Below, piece after piece: positions 26,135-34,200 of a DNA stretch of 64,000 nt. This DNA is from Streptomyces dengpaensis (GTDB lineage Bacteria > Actinomycetota > Actinomycetes > Streptomycetales > Streptomycetaceae). Location of the stretch: assembly GCF_002946835.1 (NCBI RefSeq), contig NZ_CP026652.1:7688001-7752000 (forward strand), read 5' to 3'. The notes under the pieces were generated by a model, which did no database searches, had not been told where the DNA came from, and saw nothing but the letters and a program-made list of their open reading frames with translations. The position numbers and the translations under genes are program-made. Each line of letters begins with the position of its first letter. Positions within the stretch are counted from its first letter, which is position 1.

Positions 26135-26488
26135 ATGAGGACCGCCGTCCCCGCCGCCGGCAGCCGTGATCTGCCGCACCCCGCGCGCGAGGAGATCCGG
26201 CTCGAGTCGGTCCTGCACGCCCTCTCCGACCCCATGCGGCTCCAGATCGTGTGCGAGCTCGCCGCCGACGGCGGCGAGCTCGCGTGTTCGCATTTCGACC
26301 TGCCGGTCACCAAGTCCACGACCACGCACCACTTCCGGGTGCTGCGCGAGAGCGGAATGATCCGGCAGGTCTACCGGGGCACGGCCAAGATGAGCGTCCT
26401 GCGCAACGACGAGCTAGACGGCCTCTTCCCGGGCCTTCTCGGCAGCGTCCTCGCCGCTGCCGCCCGCCAGGCCGTCCGCCTCGGCTGA
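26135..26488 (+). CDS. ArsR-type winged-helix transcriptional regulator
   Basis: A 117-residue HTH_20/ArsR-like protein: VLHALSDPMRLQIVCELAAD, the CSHFDLPVTKSTTTHHFRVL recognition region and RESGMIRQVYRGTAKMSVLR, the wing. No CxC metal site of the ArsR/SmtB type (only a lone Cys), so a non-metal signal is likely. In streptomycetes such regulators often sit opposite an alkene reductase gene, here reduced to a remnant. ATG 26135 has tggag at 6 bases. The last 75 bases overlap the 3' end of the convergent permease gene. Confidence 0.85.
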   Translation: MRTAVPAAGSRDLPHPAREEIRLESVLHALSDPMRLQIVCELAADGGELACSHFDLPVTKSTTTHHFRVLRESGMIRQVYRGTAKMSVLRNDELDGLFPGLLGSVLAAAARQAVRLG

Positions 26489-27796
26489 ACTCGCCTTCCC
26501 CGGCAGGTGGTTGAAGAGCAGGTTCAGCACGATCGCCGTCAGGCAGCCCGCGCTGATCCCGCTGTTCATCACCGTCTGGAACCAGTCGGGGAACTTCTCG
26601 TAGACCGTCGGCACCCCGACCGGCAGCATGCCCACGGCGACCGAAACGGCCACCACCGTCAGGTTGTTGTTGCCCTTGAAGTCGACCGCGGCGAGGGTGC
26701 GCAGGCCGCTCGCGGCGACCGTTCCGAACATCACCAGGCCCGCGCCGCCCAGCACCGGCGCCGGAATAGCCGCCACAACCGCGCCCAGCTTGGGCAGCAG
26801 GCCGAGCAGGACGAGGATGCCGCCGGCGGCGGCGACAACCCAGCGGCTGCGCACCCGGGTCATGCCGACAAGGCCCACGTTCTGCGCGAACGCCGTGTAG
26901 GGGAAGGTGTTGAAGACGCCGCCGAGGACGGTCGAGAGGCCGTCGGCGCGCAGACCGTCCGCGAGCGAACGCGGCTGAACCGGCCGGTCGGTCATCTCGC
27001 CCACCGCGATGAAGTCACCGGTCGTCTCGGTCATGGTCACCAAAGCCACAACCAGCATCGAGATGATCGCGGAGGCGTGGAACGTCGGTGCGCCGAAGTG
27101 GAACGGCGTACTGATCCCGACCCAGTCGGCGTCCCCGACCCCGCCGAAGTCCGTGAACCCGAAGGGCACCGCGACGGCGAGACCCACGGCGATACCGATC
27201 AGCACCGCGATCCGGCTCAGGAAGGCCGGCGCGAACCGCTGCACGCCCAGCACCACGGCCAGCACGAAGCCCGCGAGCGCCAGGTTCTCCGGCTCCCCGA
27301 AGTCCTTCGCGCCCACGCCGCCGGCCGCCCAGTTGCCCGCCACCGGCAGCAGCGAGACACCGATGATCAGAATGACCGTGCCCGTGACGAGTGGCGGGAA
27401 GAACCGGAGCAGCTTCCCGAAGACCGGGGCGAGCAGGACGATCGCGAGGCCCGCGACGATCACCGACCCGTAGATCGCGGGCAGTCCGCCGCCCGTCGTC
27501 CCGATGAGCACCATCGGCGAGACGGCCGCGAAGGTGCAGCCCTGCATGATCGGCAGCCGCACCCCGAAGCGCCAGAAACCCACGCACTGGATCAGCGTCG
27601 CGATCCCGCACACCAGCAGATCCGCGGTGATCAGATACGCCAGATCGGCGGGCGACAGCTTCATCGCACCGCCCACGATCAGCGGAACGGCCACCGCGCC
27701 CGCGTACATCGCGAGTACGTGCTGCAGCCCGAAGGCGGCCAGTTGGCGTACGGGTGGGACCTCGTCGACGGGATGCACGGGTGCGGGCGTTGCCAT
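26414..27796 (-). CDS. NCS2 family nucleobase:cation symporter (uracil/xanthine permease type)
   Basis: A 460-residue membrane transporter with about 14 helices. The NCS2 signature QNVGLVGMTRVRSR is present, as are the pore-lining segments VALVTMTETTGDFIAVGEMT (substrate-binding Glu) and AYAGAVAVPLIVGGAM-like helix 1 (MYAGAVAVPLIVGGAMKLSP). Such proteins import uracil, xanthine or urate with a proton or sodium. ATG 27796 has ggagtgccc before it. The C-terminal 25 residues are encoded on DNA that also encodes the end of the ArsR-type protein. The motif at 27878-27898 upstream resembles one before the DUF6986 gene. Confidence 0.92.
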   Translation of the reverse strand: MATPAPVHPVDEVPPVRQLAAFGLQHVLAMYAGAVAVPLIVGGAMKLSPADLAYLITADLLVCGIATLIQCVGFWRFGVRLPIMQGCTFAAVSPMVLIGTTGGGLPAIYGSVIVAGLAIVLLAPVFGKLLRFFPPLVTGTVILIIGVSLLPVAGNWAAGGVGAKDFGEPENLALAGFVLAVVLGVQRFAPAFLSRIAVLIGIAVGLAVAVPFGFTDFGGVGDADWVGISTPFHFGAPTFHASAIISMLVVALVTMTETTGDFIAVGEMTDRPVQPRSLADGLRADGLSTVLGGVFNTFPYTAFAQNVGLVGMTRVRSRWVVAAAGGILVLLGLLPKLGAVVAAIPAPVLGGAGLVMFGTVAASGLRTLAAVDFKGNNNLTVVAVSVAVGMLPVGVPTVYEKFPDWFQTVMNSGISAGCLTAIVLNLLFNHLPGKASSAEADGLAGGSGEDAAEKAREEAV

Positions 27797-27877
27797 GGGC
27801 ACTCCAGGAGCGGCGGGGGAGCGGGGGACCGTCCGAACGATACGAGCAGGTCCGGACAGCACGAGACCGTAAGGGGG

Positions 27878-27898
27878 TTGAACAGTTTGTTGATTTCC
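27878..27898 (-). promoter_or_regulatory. candidate operator upstream of the NCS2 permease
   Basis: ttgaacagtttgttgatttcc contains a ttgttgatttcc block very like ttgttgattcc at 54574-54584 before the DUF6986 gene; both are preceded by a ttgaac or ttcaac half. It may be a shared binding site, perhaps for an IclR-type regulator of purine or ureide breakdown (inference). Confidence 0.4.
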
Positions 27899-27941
27899 GG
27901 CCTGTTGCCGCCACGTGTCCTGCCCACGGAGCCGCCGCCGA

Positions 27942-28001
27942 CTCTGCTGGGAACCCCTCGGCTCTGCTGGCACCCCCTCGGTCCTGCTAGGGACACCTCG
28001 G
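27942..28001. repeat. three tandem 20-base imperfect repeats
   Basis: ctctgctgggaacccctcgg and two variants at 27942-27961, 27962-27981 and 27982-28001, ending about 37 bases before the stop of the ferredoxin reductase gene on the minus strand. Confidence 0.75.
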
Positions 28002-28038
28002 CTCGCTGCTCAGCACCTGCCGTCCGCGCCGCCGCTGC

Positions 28039-29385
28039 TCAGGAACCCGCCGTCCGCGCAGCCGTCAGCAGTGAATCCCAGTCGGGAAGCTTGACCACGC
28101 TCCGGCCGAGCGAGGCTCCGAGGTCCGCCTCGGCCCGCTCGATCGCCTGCCATCCGGCCCACTCGACCGGCCGCAGCCCCTCCGCCCGCAGTGCCGCGAG
28201 CGGGTCCTCGGGCAGGTCCCGCTGTGCGAGCAGCGGGGCGTCCTCCAGCAGCGAGGCCACCGTCTCCTTGGCGCACGGCCGGTTGGTGCCGATGACGCCC
28301 GTCGGGCCGCGCTTGATCCAGCCCGCCACGTACTCGCCCGGGGTGATCGCGCCGTCCCGCAGTATCCGTCCCGCCCGATGCGGCACCGTGCCATGGTCGG
28401 CGTCGAACGGCAGCCCTTCGATCGGCACCCCGCGATAGCCGACCGAGCGCAGCACCAACTGCGCCTCGATGTCCTCGTACTGTCCGGTCCCCGTCACCCC
28501 GCCCTTCCCGTCCGGCAGCGTCCGCTCGAAACGCACCGCACCCACGCGCCCTTTGTCGGCGAGCAGTTCGACCGGGCGCAGGAAGAAACGCAGCCGGATC
28601 CGGCGGGCACGGCCCTGTGGCGGCGTGGCGGCCCAGCCGCGCAGCACCTCCACATTGCGGCGCTGCGCCGCGGGCAGCCCCGACGGATCGACGTACGCCG
28701 GATCGAGCGCCAACTCCTCGGGATCCACGATGACTTCGGTGTCCGGCAGTGAGCCCAGCTCGCGCAGCTCCTTGGTGGTGAAGCGGGCCTGCGACGGGCC
28801 GCGCCGCCCGACCATGCTGATGTCCGTCACCTTGCTCGCGGCCAGGGCGGTGAGCGCCGCCTGCGGCATGTCGGTGGGGCTCAGCTCGGCCGCGCCGCGG
28901 GCCAGCATCCGGGTCACGTCGACGGCCACATTGCCGACGCCGATGACCGCGGCCGACCGCGCGCCGAGGGTGAAGCCGTCGGACACGGAGTCGGGGTGCG
29001 CGCTGTACCAGGACACGAACTCGGTCGCCGACCAGCTGCCGGGCAGCTCCTCGCCGGGCACCCCGAGGTGGCGGTCGGTGGCGGCGCCCACGCAGTAGAT
29101 CACCGCGTGGTACATCTCCCGCAGCCGGGTCACCGGCACCCCGCCCGGGCCGACCTGGACGCCGCCCAGGAACCGCACCCGCTCGTCCTCCAGCACCGTC
29201 CGCAGATTGTTCTGCAGGCTCTTGATCTTCTCGTGGTCGGGCGCGACGCCGTAGCGCACCAGGCCGTACGGGCACGGCAGCCGGTCCAGGACGTCCACCC
29301 GGACTCCCGGGATCTGGCTCTGGAGGAGGCTCTGGGCGCTGTAAACCCCGCTGGGCCCCGAGCCGACGACGGCGACATGCAGCAC
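28039..29385 (-). CDS. FAD-dependent ferredoxin-NADP reductase (FprA/adrenodoxin reductase type)
   Basis: A 448-residue flavoenzyme that moves electrons between NADPH and ferredoxins, typically feeding P450s or other haem enzymes. The FAD motif is VVGSGPSGVYSAQSLL at residues 6-21, followed by DRLPCPYGLVRYGVAPDH, a hallmark of the adrenodoxin reductase group. The NADP motif is VIGVGNVAVDVTRML. The C-terminal VAGWIKRGPTGVIGTN is the conserved FAD/NADP closing segment. GTG 29385 has aaggag at 7 bases. Monocistronic; no ferredoxin or P450 gene adjoins it. Confidence 0.93.
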   Translation of the reverse strand: MLHVAVVGSGPSGVYSAQSLLQSQIPGVRVDVLDRLPCPYGLVRYGVAPDHEKIKSLQNNLRTVLEDERVRFLGGVQVGPGGVPVTRLREMYHAVIYCVGAATDRHLGVPGEELPGSWSATEFVSWYSAHPDSVSDGFTLGARSAAVIGVGNVAVDVTRMLARGAAELSPTDMPQAALTALAASKVTDISMVGRRGPSQARFTTKELRELGSLPDTEVIVDPEELALDPAYVDPSGLPAAQRRNVEVLRGWAATPPQGRARRIRLRFFLRPVELLADKGRVGAVRFERTLPDGKGGVTGTGQYEDIEAQLVLRSVGYRGVPIEGLPFDADHGTVPHRAGRILRDGAITPGEYVAGWIKRGPTGVIGTNRPCAKETVASLLEDAPLLAQRDLPEDPLAALRAEGLRPVEWAGWQAIERAEADLGASLGRSVVKLPDWDSLLTAARTAGS

Positions 29386-29695
29386 GGCGGAACTCCTTAC
29401 CCGAGTACCCGAGGGACCAGGGAGGTCGCTGACGGTTCCAGCATCGCACCGCACATGCTCCGCAAACAGGGTGCGGCGCGCGGCGCGCGTGCGCGTGTCA
29501 GCTCGTATGGAGTGTGCGCAGGCGGTCGCGGTCCGTATGTGCCGGAAGCATCCTTCCTCTCCGTCGACGACCTCGCGGCCTGCGCCGACCGGATCGAGGA
29601 ACCGCTCTTCGAGGCGTGCGGCGGACCTGCCTGCGCCGCCCTCCGGGCCGCCCTTCCGCGCCGCCCGAAGCGCCGCCGCGCCCGACCCGTGGCCG
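29386..29695. other. 310-base gap without a supported gene
   Basis: Upstream region of the ferredoxin reductase gene. On the plus strand a short open stretch (about 29541-29690) encodes FLSVDDLAACADRIEEPLFE and an Arg-rich end, which looks protein-like but has no start signal and no family I recognise; it may be a scrap of a lost gene. Nothing else is visible. Confidence 0.35.
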
Positions 29696-30346
29696 TTACG
29701 ACATGTCGCGCATCCGCGTGATCTCGCTCGTCTGCTGCGCGATCACGTCGTCGGCCATCTCGTCGATCTGGACGTTGTTGCCCTGCGCCTTCACGTCCGT
29801 GGCCATCGTGATCGCCCCCTCGTGATGGGTGATCATCAGCTTCAGGAAGAGTTCGTCGAACGCCTTGCCCTCGGCGGCGCGCAACTTCGTGAGCTGCGCC
29901 TCGGTCGCCATCCCGGGCATCGTGGCGTGCTCGTGCCCGCTGCTCTTGCCTTTGCCGTGCGTTTTCAGCCAGCTCTTCATGGCGGCGATCTCCGGTCCCT
30001 GCGCGGCGGAGATCCGCTCCGCGAGCCGCTTCACCTTCGTCGACTCGGCGTGCTTCGGGGCGAGTTCGGTCATCTCCAGCGCCTGGGTGTGGTGCTCGAT
30101 CATCATCCGTGCGTACGACAGGTCCGCCGAGTTGGGGGAGTCGTCGTCCGCGTGTTGCTCGGCGGCGTCCTGAGCGGACAGCGTCCGGTTCGCCTCACCG
30201 GGCTTGCCCGGCGCGATGACCGAAGGCCCGCTCGCCGCGGCGGACTTGGCGTCGGAGCCGGAGTCGCAGCCCCCGACCGCGAGCACGGCCAGGACGGCCG
30301 ACGAGGCCATGGCGATGGACGCGCGGGACGCACGGCGGAAGAGCAC
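29696..30346 (-). CDS. DUF305 domain lipoprotein
   Basis: A 216-residue exported lipoprotein. The signal peptide runs to the lipobox AVGGC (Cys27). The DUF305 domain, a ferritin-like four-helix unit, shows its two His-containing helices: ARMMIEHHTQALEMTELA and LMITHHEGAITMATD. Met and His residues are frequent (HEHATMPGM). DUF305 proteins are often found with copper-resistance genes, though the function is not established. GTG 30346 is preceded by caggaggtcgtt. Divergent from the LVIVD gene with a 195-base shared promoter region. Confidence 0.9.
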   Translation of the reverse strand: MLFRRASRASIAMASSAVLAVLAVGGCDSGSDAKSAAASGPSVIAPGKPGEANRTLSAQDAAEQHADDDSPNSADLSYARMMIEHHTQALEMTELAPKHAESTKVKRLAERISAAQGPEIAAMKSWLKTHGKGKSSGHEHATMPGMATEAQLTKLRAAEGKAFDELFLKLMITHHEGAITMATDVKAQGNNVQIDEMADDVIAQQTSEITRMRDMS

Positions 30347-30541
30347 AACGACCTCCTGTGACAGGCGAGCTGAGGCACGGCACCTCGTGAGTGCCGATGA
30401 CCGTCCTAGCACTCTTTCGCGTGTGATCGATCGAAAACCTTCATCACGAGTGTGTTGCCCCCTGTTGATCTGTGCATGATGCAGACGATACTGCGGGGAT
30501 CCGTGAACCGTTCCCACGCGAACGGCACAAGGGAGGAAGCA

Positions 30542-32044
30542 GTGACCCTGTTGAACAATCCCCGAACGCGGCACAGACGCCTGGGAGTTGCCGCGGCCGC
30601 GGCAGGACTCCTGGCCGCGCTGCTCACGGCCGGTCCGGCGGTGGCGACCCCCGACCCCGGGGACAGCCCGGCCGCGCAGGAGAAGGTCTCCAAGAGCGAC
30701 GCCGCCGATGTGAAGGCGGCGATAGCCGACGGCGAGATACCCGGCCGGGACGAGATCGTCCACTCCGACAACATCGAGCACCTCGCCAACGTCCCCAAGG
30801 AGGCCGTCACCGGCCTCAATTCGGACCTGGCCTTCCAGGGCAAGTACGCGTACGCCGGCAACTACGACGGCTTCCGCATCTTCGACATCAGCAACCCGAA
30901 GGCGCCCAAGTCGGTTGCCCAAGTGCTGTGTCCCGGATCGCAGAACGACGTCTCCGTCTCCGGCGACCTGCTCTTCCTGTCCACCGACTCCTCGCGCAGC
31001 GACAACTCCTGCACCAGCACCTCGCAGCCCGCGACGGAGAAGTCGTCGTGGGAGGGCATGAAGATCTTCGACATCAGCGACAAGACGAACCCGAGGTACG
31101 TCGCCGCCGTCGAGACCGCGTGCGGCTCGCACACGCACACGCTGGTGCCCGAGCGCAAGAACGTCTACGTCTACGTCTCCTCGTACTCGCCGAGCGCCAC
31201 CTTCCCCGACTGCCAGCCGCCGCACGACGGCATCTCGGTCATCAAGGTGCCGCGCAACGCGCCGGAGAAGGCCGCCGTGGTGGGCTTCCCCGTCCTCTTC
31301 CCCGGTGAGGGACCGGACGGCGGCGGCAACCCGGGCGGGCCCACCAACCCGGGCGTGTCCAAGACCACCGGCTGCCACGACATCACCGTCCTGCCGTCGA
31401 AGGACCTGGCCGCGGGCGCCTGCATGGGCGACGGCATCCTGTTCTCCATCGAGGACCCGGAGCACCCGAAGGTCATCGACCAGGTCCAGGACAATGTGAA
31501 CTTCGCGTTCTGGCACTCGGCGACCTTCAACCAGAAGGCCAACAAGGTCGTGTTCACCGATGAGCTGGGCGGTGGTGTCGCGCCCACCTGCAACGCGGAG
31601 ATCGGTCCCAACCGCGGCGCCGACGGCATCTACGACATCGTCGGCAAGGGCGACGACCGGAAACTGGTCTTCAAGAGCTACTTCAAGATCTCCCGCCACC
31701 AGGCGGACACCGAGAACTGCGTGGCCCACAACGGCTCGCTGATCCCCGTCAAGGGCAAGGACCTCATGGTCCAGGCGTGGTACCAGGGCGGCGTCTCCGT
31801 CTGGGACTTCACCGACTCGGCCAACCCGAAGGAGATCGCCTACTTCGAGCGAGGCCCGCTGACCACCGACACCATCCAGATCGGCGGCTCGTGGTCGGCG
31901 TACTACTACAACGGCCACATCTACTCGAACGACATAGCCAAGGGCTTCGACGTACTGAAGCTCAGCGACCGGCGCACGGACCCGGCGAAGTGGGTCCAAC
32001 TGCGCGAGCTCAACGTCCAGACGCAGCCGGACTACTTCGACTGA
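30542..32044 (+). CDS. secreted LVIVD-repeat beta-propeller protein
   Basis: A 500-residue exported protein with a signal peptide ending at AVA (residues 33-35). Propeller-like repeats contain the LVIVD-type motif as GFRIFDISNPKAPK, GMKIFDISDKTNPR, GISVIKVPRNAPEK and GVSVWDFTDSANPKEIAYFE. Many His and Cys are scattered through it (CGSHTHTLVPE, TTGCHDITVL). Function unknown; likely surface or extracellular. GTG 30542 follows gggaggaagca. The last 13 bases overlap the convergent TetR gene. Confidence 0.87.
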   Translation: MTLLNNPRTRHRRLGVAAAAAGLLAALLTAGPAVATPDPGDSPAAQEKVSKSDAADVKAAIADGEIPGRDEIVHSDNIEHLANVPKEAVTGLNSDLAFQGKYAYAGNYDGFRIFDISNPKAPKSVAQVLCPGSQNDVSVSGDLLFLSTDSSRSDNSCTSTSQPATEKSSWEGMKIFDISDKTNPRYVAAVETACGSHTHTLVPERKNVYVYVSSYSPSATFPDCQPPHDGISVIKVPRNAPEKAAVVGFPVLFPGEGPDGGGNPGGPTNPGVSKTTGCHDITVLPSKDLAAGACMGDGILFSIEDPEHPKVIDQVQDNVNFAFWHSATFNQKANKVVFTDELGGGVAPTCNAEIGPNRGADGIYDIVGKGDDRKLVFKSYFKISRHQADTENCVAHNGSLIPVKGKDLMVQAWYQGGVSVWDFTDSANPKEIAYFERGPLTTDTIQIGGSWSAYYYNGHIYSNDIAKGFDVLKLSDRRTDPAKWVQLRELNVQTQPDYFD

Positions 32045-32718
32045 TCCCCGGATCGGTGACGGGGGCGGTCGTCCGTCGCGAAGAACCGTGACACATCGGT
32101 CTCGTACGTCCCGCCGGGCACCACGGTGTCCGGCGGGACACCGTGCTCGCCGTCGAGGCGGTAGCGCTCGAACAACTCGGCACGCAGCGTCGGGACCGGC
32201 ATCGGAACGCCCGGCACCAGGGCCGAGTACACCGCGCCCATGAGCAGCGCGCGCAGCATCGGGTAGTCGCGGGCGGGGTCAGGCGAGCCGTACCGGGCGA
32301 CGGTGTCCAGCAGGAGCTGCGCGAGCCGTTGCTGCTCCGGGCACTGCACGAACCCCTCCGCGTGCAGAATCCCGGCCATGTGCTGGCGCATCAGCACGGG
32401 GTGGTCCCGGGCGAGGCCCAGGATCGCGTCGATGGCCCGTGCCATCTGCTCCCGGCCGTCCTCCGTACGCGGCTCGCGCTCCAGCGCCTCCTCCAGCGTG
32501 CCGTGCATCAGCCGGTGCACGGCGGACTGCACGAGCTGGCGTTTGCCGGGGAAGTAGTACGACACCAGTCCGCGCGCCGATCCCGCGCGATCCGCGATGT
32601 CGCCGAGCGTCGTCGCCTCATAGCCGCGCTCGCTCACCAGCTCCACCGCGGCCTGCAGCAACCGCTCCCGTGAACGTCGCCGCAACTCTTCATTGACCGA
32701 GGCGCTGCGCGGGGACAT
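32032..32718 (-). CDS. TetR/AcrR family transcriptional regulator
   Basis: A 228-residue repressor. The HTH covers about residues 30-55 (TLGDIADRAGSARGLVSYYF). The C-terminal ligand domain is helical with LGLARDHPVLMRQHMAGILH and MLRALLMGAVYSALVPG. The palindrome at 32739-32751 lies between its likely -10 element and the start codon, so it probably represses itself. Its 3' end overlaps the LVIVD gene by 13 bases. No divergent target adjoins it. Confidence 0.88.
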   Translation of the reverse strand: MSPRSASVNEELRRRSRERLLQAAVELVSERGYEATTLGDIADRAGSARGLVSYYFPGKRQLVQSAVHRLMHGTLEEALEREPRTEDGREQMARAIDAILGLARDHPVLMRQHMAGILHAEGFVQCPEQQRLAQLLLDTVARYGSPDPARDYPMLRALLMGAVYSALVPGVPMPVPTLRAELFERYRLDGEHGVPPDTVVPGGTYETDVSRFFATDDRPRHRSGDQSK

Positions 32719-32738
32719 GCTGTAACTCCTGCGTTGAC

Positions 32739-32759
32739 TGGCTGTCAGCCAACTATACT
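32739..32759 (-). promoter_or_regulatory. TetR autoregulatory operator and -10 element
   Basis: tggctgtcagcca (32739-32751) is a perfect 6+1+6 palindrome. On the minus strand it follows tatagt (32754-32759), a good -10 hexamer, so a bound repressor would cover the transcription start of the TetR gene. Confidence 0.65.
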
Positions 32760-32799
32760 CAGGGCTTCCGGGCCGAGACCCTTCGAGGCCCGGTACTGC

Positions 32800-32840
32800 C
32801 GTCCGTCTCGGGTGACACGGGGGATCATCCGAGACGGACG
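32800..32840 (-). terminator. long hairpin downstream of the minus-strand hypothetical genes
   Basis: cgtccgtctcgg (32800-32811) and ccgagacggacg (32829-32840) form a perfect 12-base-pair stem around a 17-base loop. It separates the genes ending near 32860-33003 from the TetR promoter. Confidence 0.65.
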
Positions 32841-32859
32841 TGCGGGGGCTGAGCGTGCA

Positions 32860-32967
32860 TCAGCCGTCCTTGGATCTGATCCCGCCCGTGGCGAGCGTGG
32901 TCCAGACGCGAGCGAGGCTCAGCAGGACGCCGCGGACCAGCCCGACCGTCTTCGGAAGTTGGTCCAT
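32860..32967 (-). CDS. possible 35-residue small protein
   Basis: Short frame MDQLPKTVGLVRGVLLSLAR continuing with a Thr/Gly-rich end, just after the hypothetical gene at 33003 and just before the hairpin. No ribosome binding site is visible, and a GTG at 32985 could extend it. It could be a real small amphipathic or membrane peptide or chance. Confidence 0.2.
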   Translation of the reverse strand: MDQLPKTVGLVRGVLLSLARVWTTLATGGIRSKDG

Positions 32968-33002
32968 CACGTCAGTGTCGGACACCGCGGACTGAGCCGG
33001 CG

Positions 33003-33491
33003 TCACCACGTCAGGGTCAGCGAACCTCCGACCGGCAGCGTGTGCCAGCGGTCGGCGTAGTCGTCGAACCGGGACACGATCCGGTCGACCACCGGGGGGA
33101 TCTCCCCCGCCAACACATACGCCGGCAGCTCCCGCGCGTGGCCGTGCCGCACCTCCCACACGGGGACGGCGATGCCCGCCAGCTCCTCCGACCTGGCCAT
33201 GTCGGCCTTCGCCTGGGAGGACGACTTCACTCGCTTCGACTTGCGGCGCCGGGCGGCCTTGGCGCGCTCCGCGGGGTCGGCGGGCCAGAACAGGCCGTTG
33301 TCACCGGCGGCCAGCCGCCCGTAGACCCCGAGCTTGATGCCCGCCTCGACCTCGACGAGCAAGTGCACCAGGTCGTGCGGGAGATACGGATGCCCGCCGG
33401 GCCCGTTGCGCGGAGCGAGCGCGGCACCGGTCTCGCGGTGCACGGCGATGTCGTAGCTCGTACCGGGACCTTTGGTGAAAACGACGCGCAT
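33003..33491 (-). CDS. hypothetical protein, unknown function
   Basis: A 162-residue protein starting MRVVFTKGPGTSYDIAVHRE, with a well-formed alpha/beta look (LPHDLVHLLVEVEAGIKLGV, LPAYVLAGEIPPVVDRIVSR) and a Lys/Arg-rich basic stretch in the middle (ARRRKSKRVKSSSQAK). It resembles conserved streptomycete proteins of unknown role; no motif gives a function. A basic linker may contact nucleic acid, but that is a guess. Ribosome binding site weak. Divergent from the broken gene that follows. Confidence 0.65.
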   Translation of the reverse strand: MRVVFTKGPGTSYDIAVHRETGAALAPRNGPGGHPYLPHDLVHLLVEVEAGIKLGVYGRLAAGDNGLFWPADPAERAKAARRRKSKRVKSSSQAKADMARSEELAGIAVPVWEVRHGHARELPAYVLAGEIPPVVDRIVSRFDDYADRWHTLPVGGSLTLTW

Positions 33492-33616
33492 GCCCGGCAC
33501 GGTAGGTGACGGTCGCGGCCACACGCACCTGGTTTTCCGGCGCGCGCGGCAACACGGCCCCGACCCCGCGCTCGCGGGCTTCCTCTTCCGCACTGGCTCA
33601 GCGCCTGCGGGAACTG

Positions 33617-34200
33617 ATGTCCTGGTCCGAGCCGACCGTCCGCCTGGCGGCCGAGCTGCAGACGGCCGAGGACGTGTGGCGGATGGCGGGCGTACTGCCG
33701 AACGCGCTTTACGAGTGCGCGCCGTTCGATCCCGAACGGCTGAGCCATGAGTACCGGGCGGACACGTTGCCGACAACCCGCGGAGAACTTGAGGCGCACC
33801 TTCCGATTTTCGTGGACGTCGATGTGCCGGCTGATGGCGTGGAGCAGTCCTTTGTGCGTGCCCTCGGCACCGGGCCCGCCACCATCGACTGGCACGGCGT
33901 GTGGCCGGACGTTCCGGAACTCGACCTCCTGGCGAACCCGAAGTACGAGGGGGTGCAGGCCGTGGTCAACACGGATGACGTGGAGTGGGAGCGGCCTGCT
34001 GAAGACCACACGGTCTTTGTGCACATGAGCAACTTTGGCGATCTTCCCCGAGCGCAGTGGCTCGCGGGTCGGGTCGGTGCGCGAGTGCTGGGGGCCAGGA
34101 TGGTGAACGAAAAACTGGCAGGACCGGCAGGGCCTCCTCATCAATCTGCAGGACCCGGGGCCGCTTCAAGCCGCCCCGAACCGCGCCGGCGCGGACGTCA
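33617..34200 (+). pseudogene. frameshifted hypothetical gene
   Basis: The frame from ATG 33617 (MSWSEPTVRLAAELQTAEDV) reads as an ordinary soluble protein to about 34110: LPIFVDVDVPADGVEQSFVR, TIDWHGVWPDVPELDLLANP, VFVHMSNFGDLPRAQWLAGR. At the five-A run of 34110-34114 the frame turns into nonsense, while dropping one base gives NWQDRQGLLINLQDPGPLQA, again protein-like. No stop follows before the opposite-strand HAD gene, so the 3' end also seems lost. Base composition is less GC-rich than in the neighbours. The family was not recognised. A sequencing error at the A-run is possible. Confidence 0.5.

Noticed and set aside
26507..28438. A 643-residue plus-strand frame
   Set aside because: It is antisense to the NCS2 permease and rich in Arg/His/Asp without any domain.
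30347..31999. Long minus-strand extension of the DUF305 frame through the LVIVD gene
   Set aside because: The lipoprotein signal and ribosome binding site at 30346 fix the true start; the extension is only the reverse of the LVIVD coding strand.
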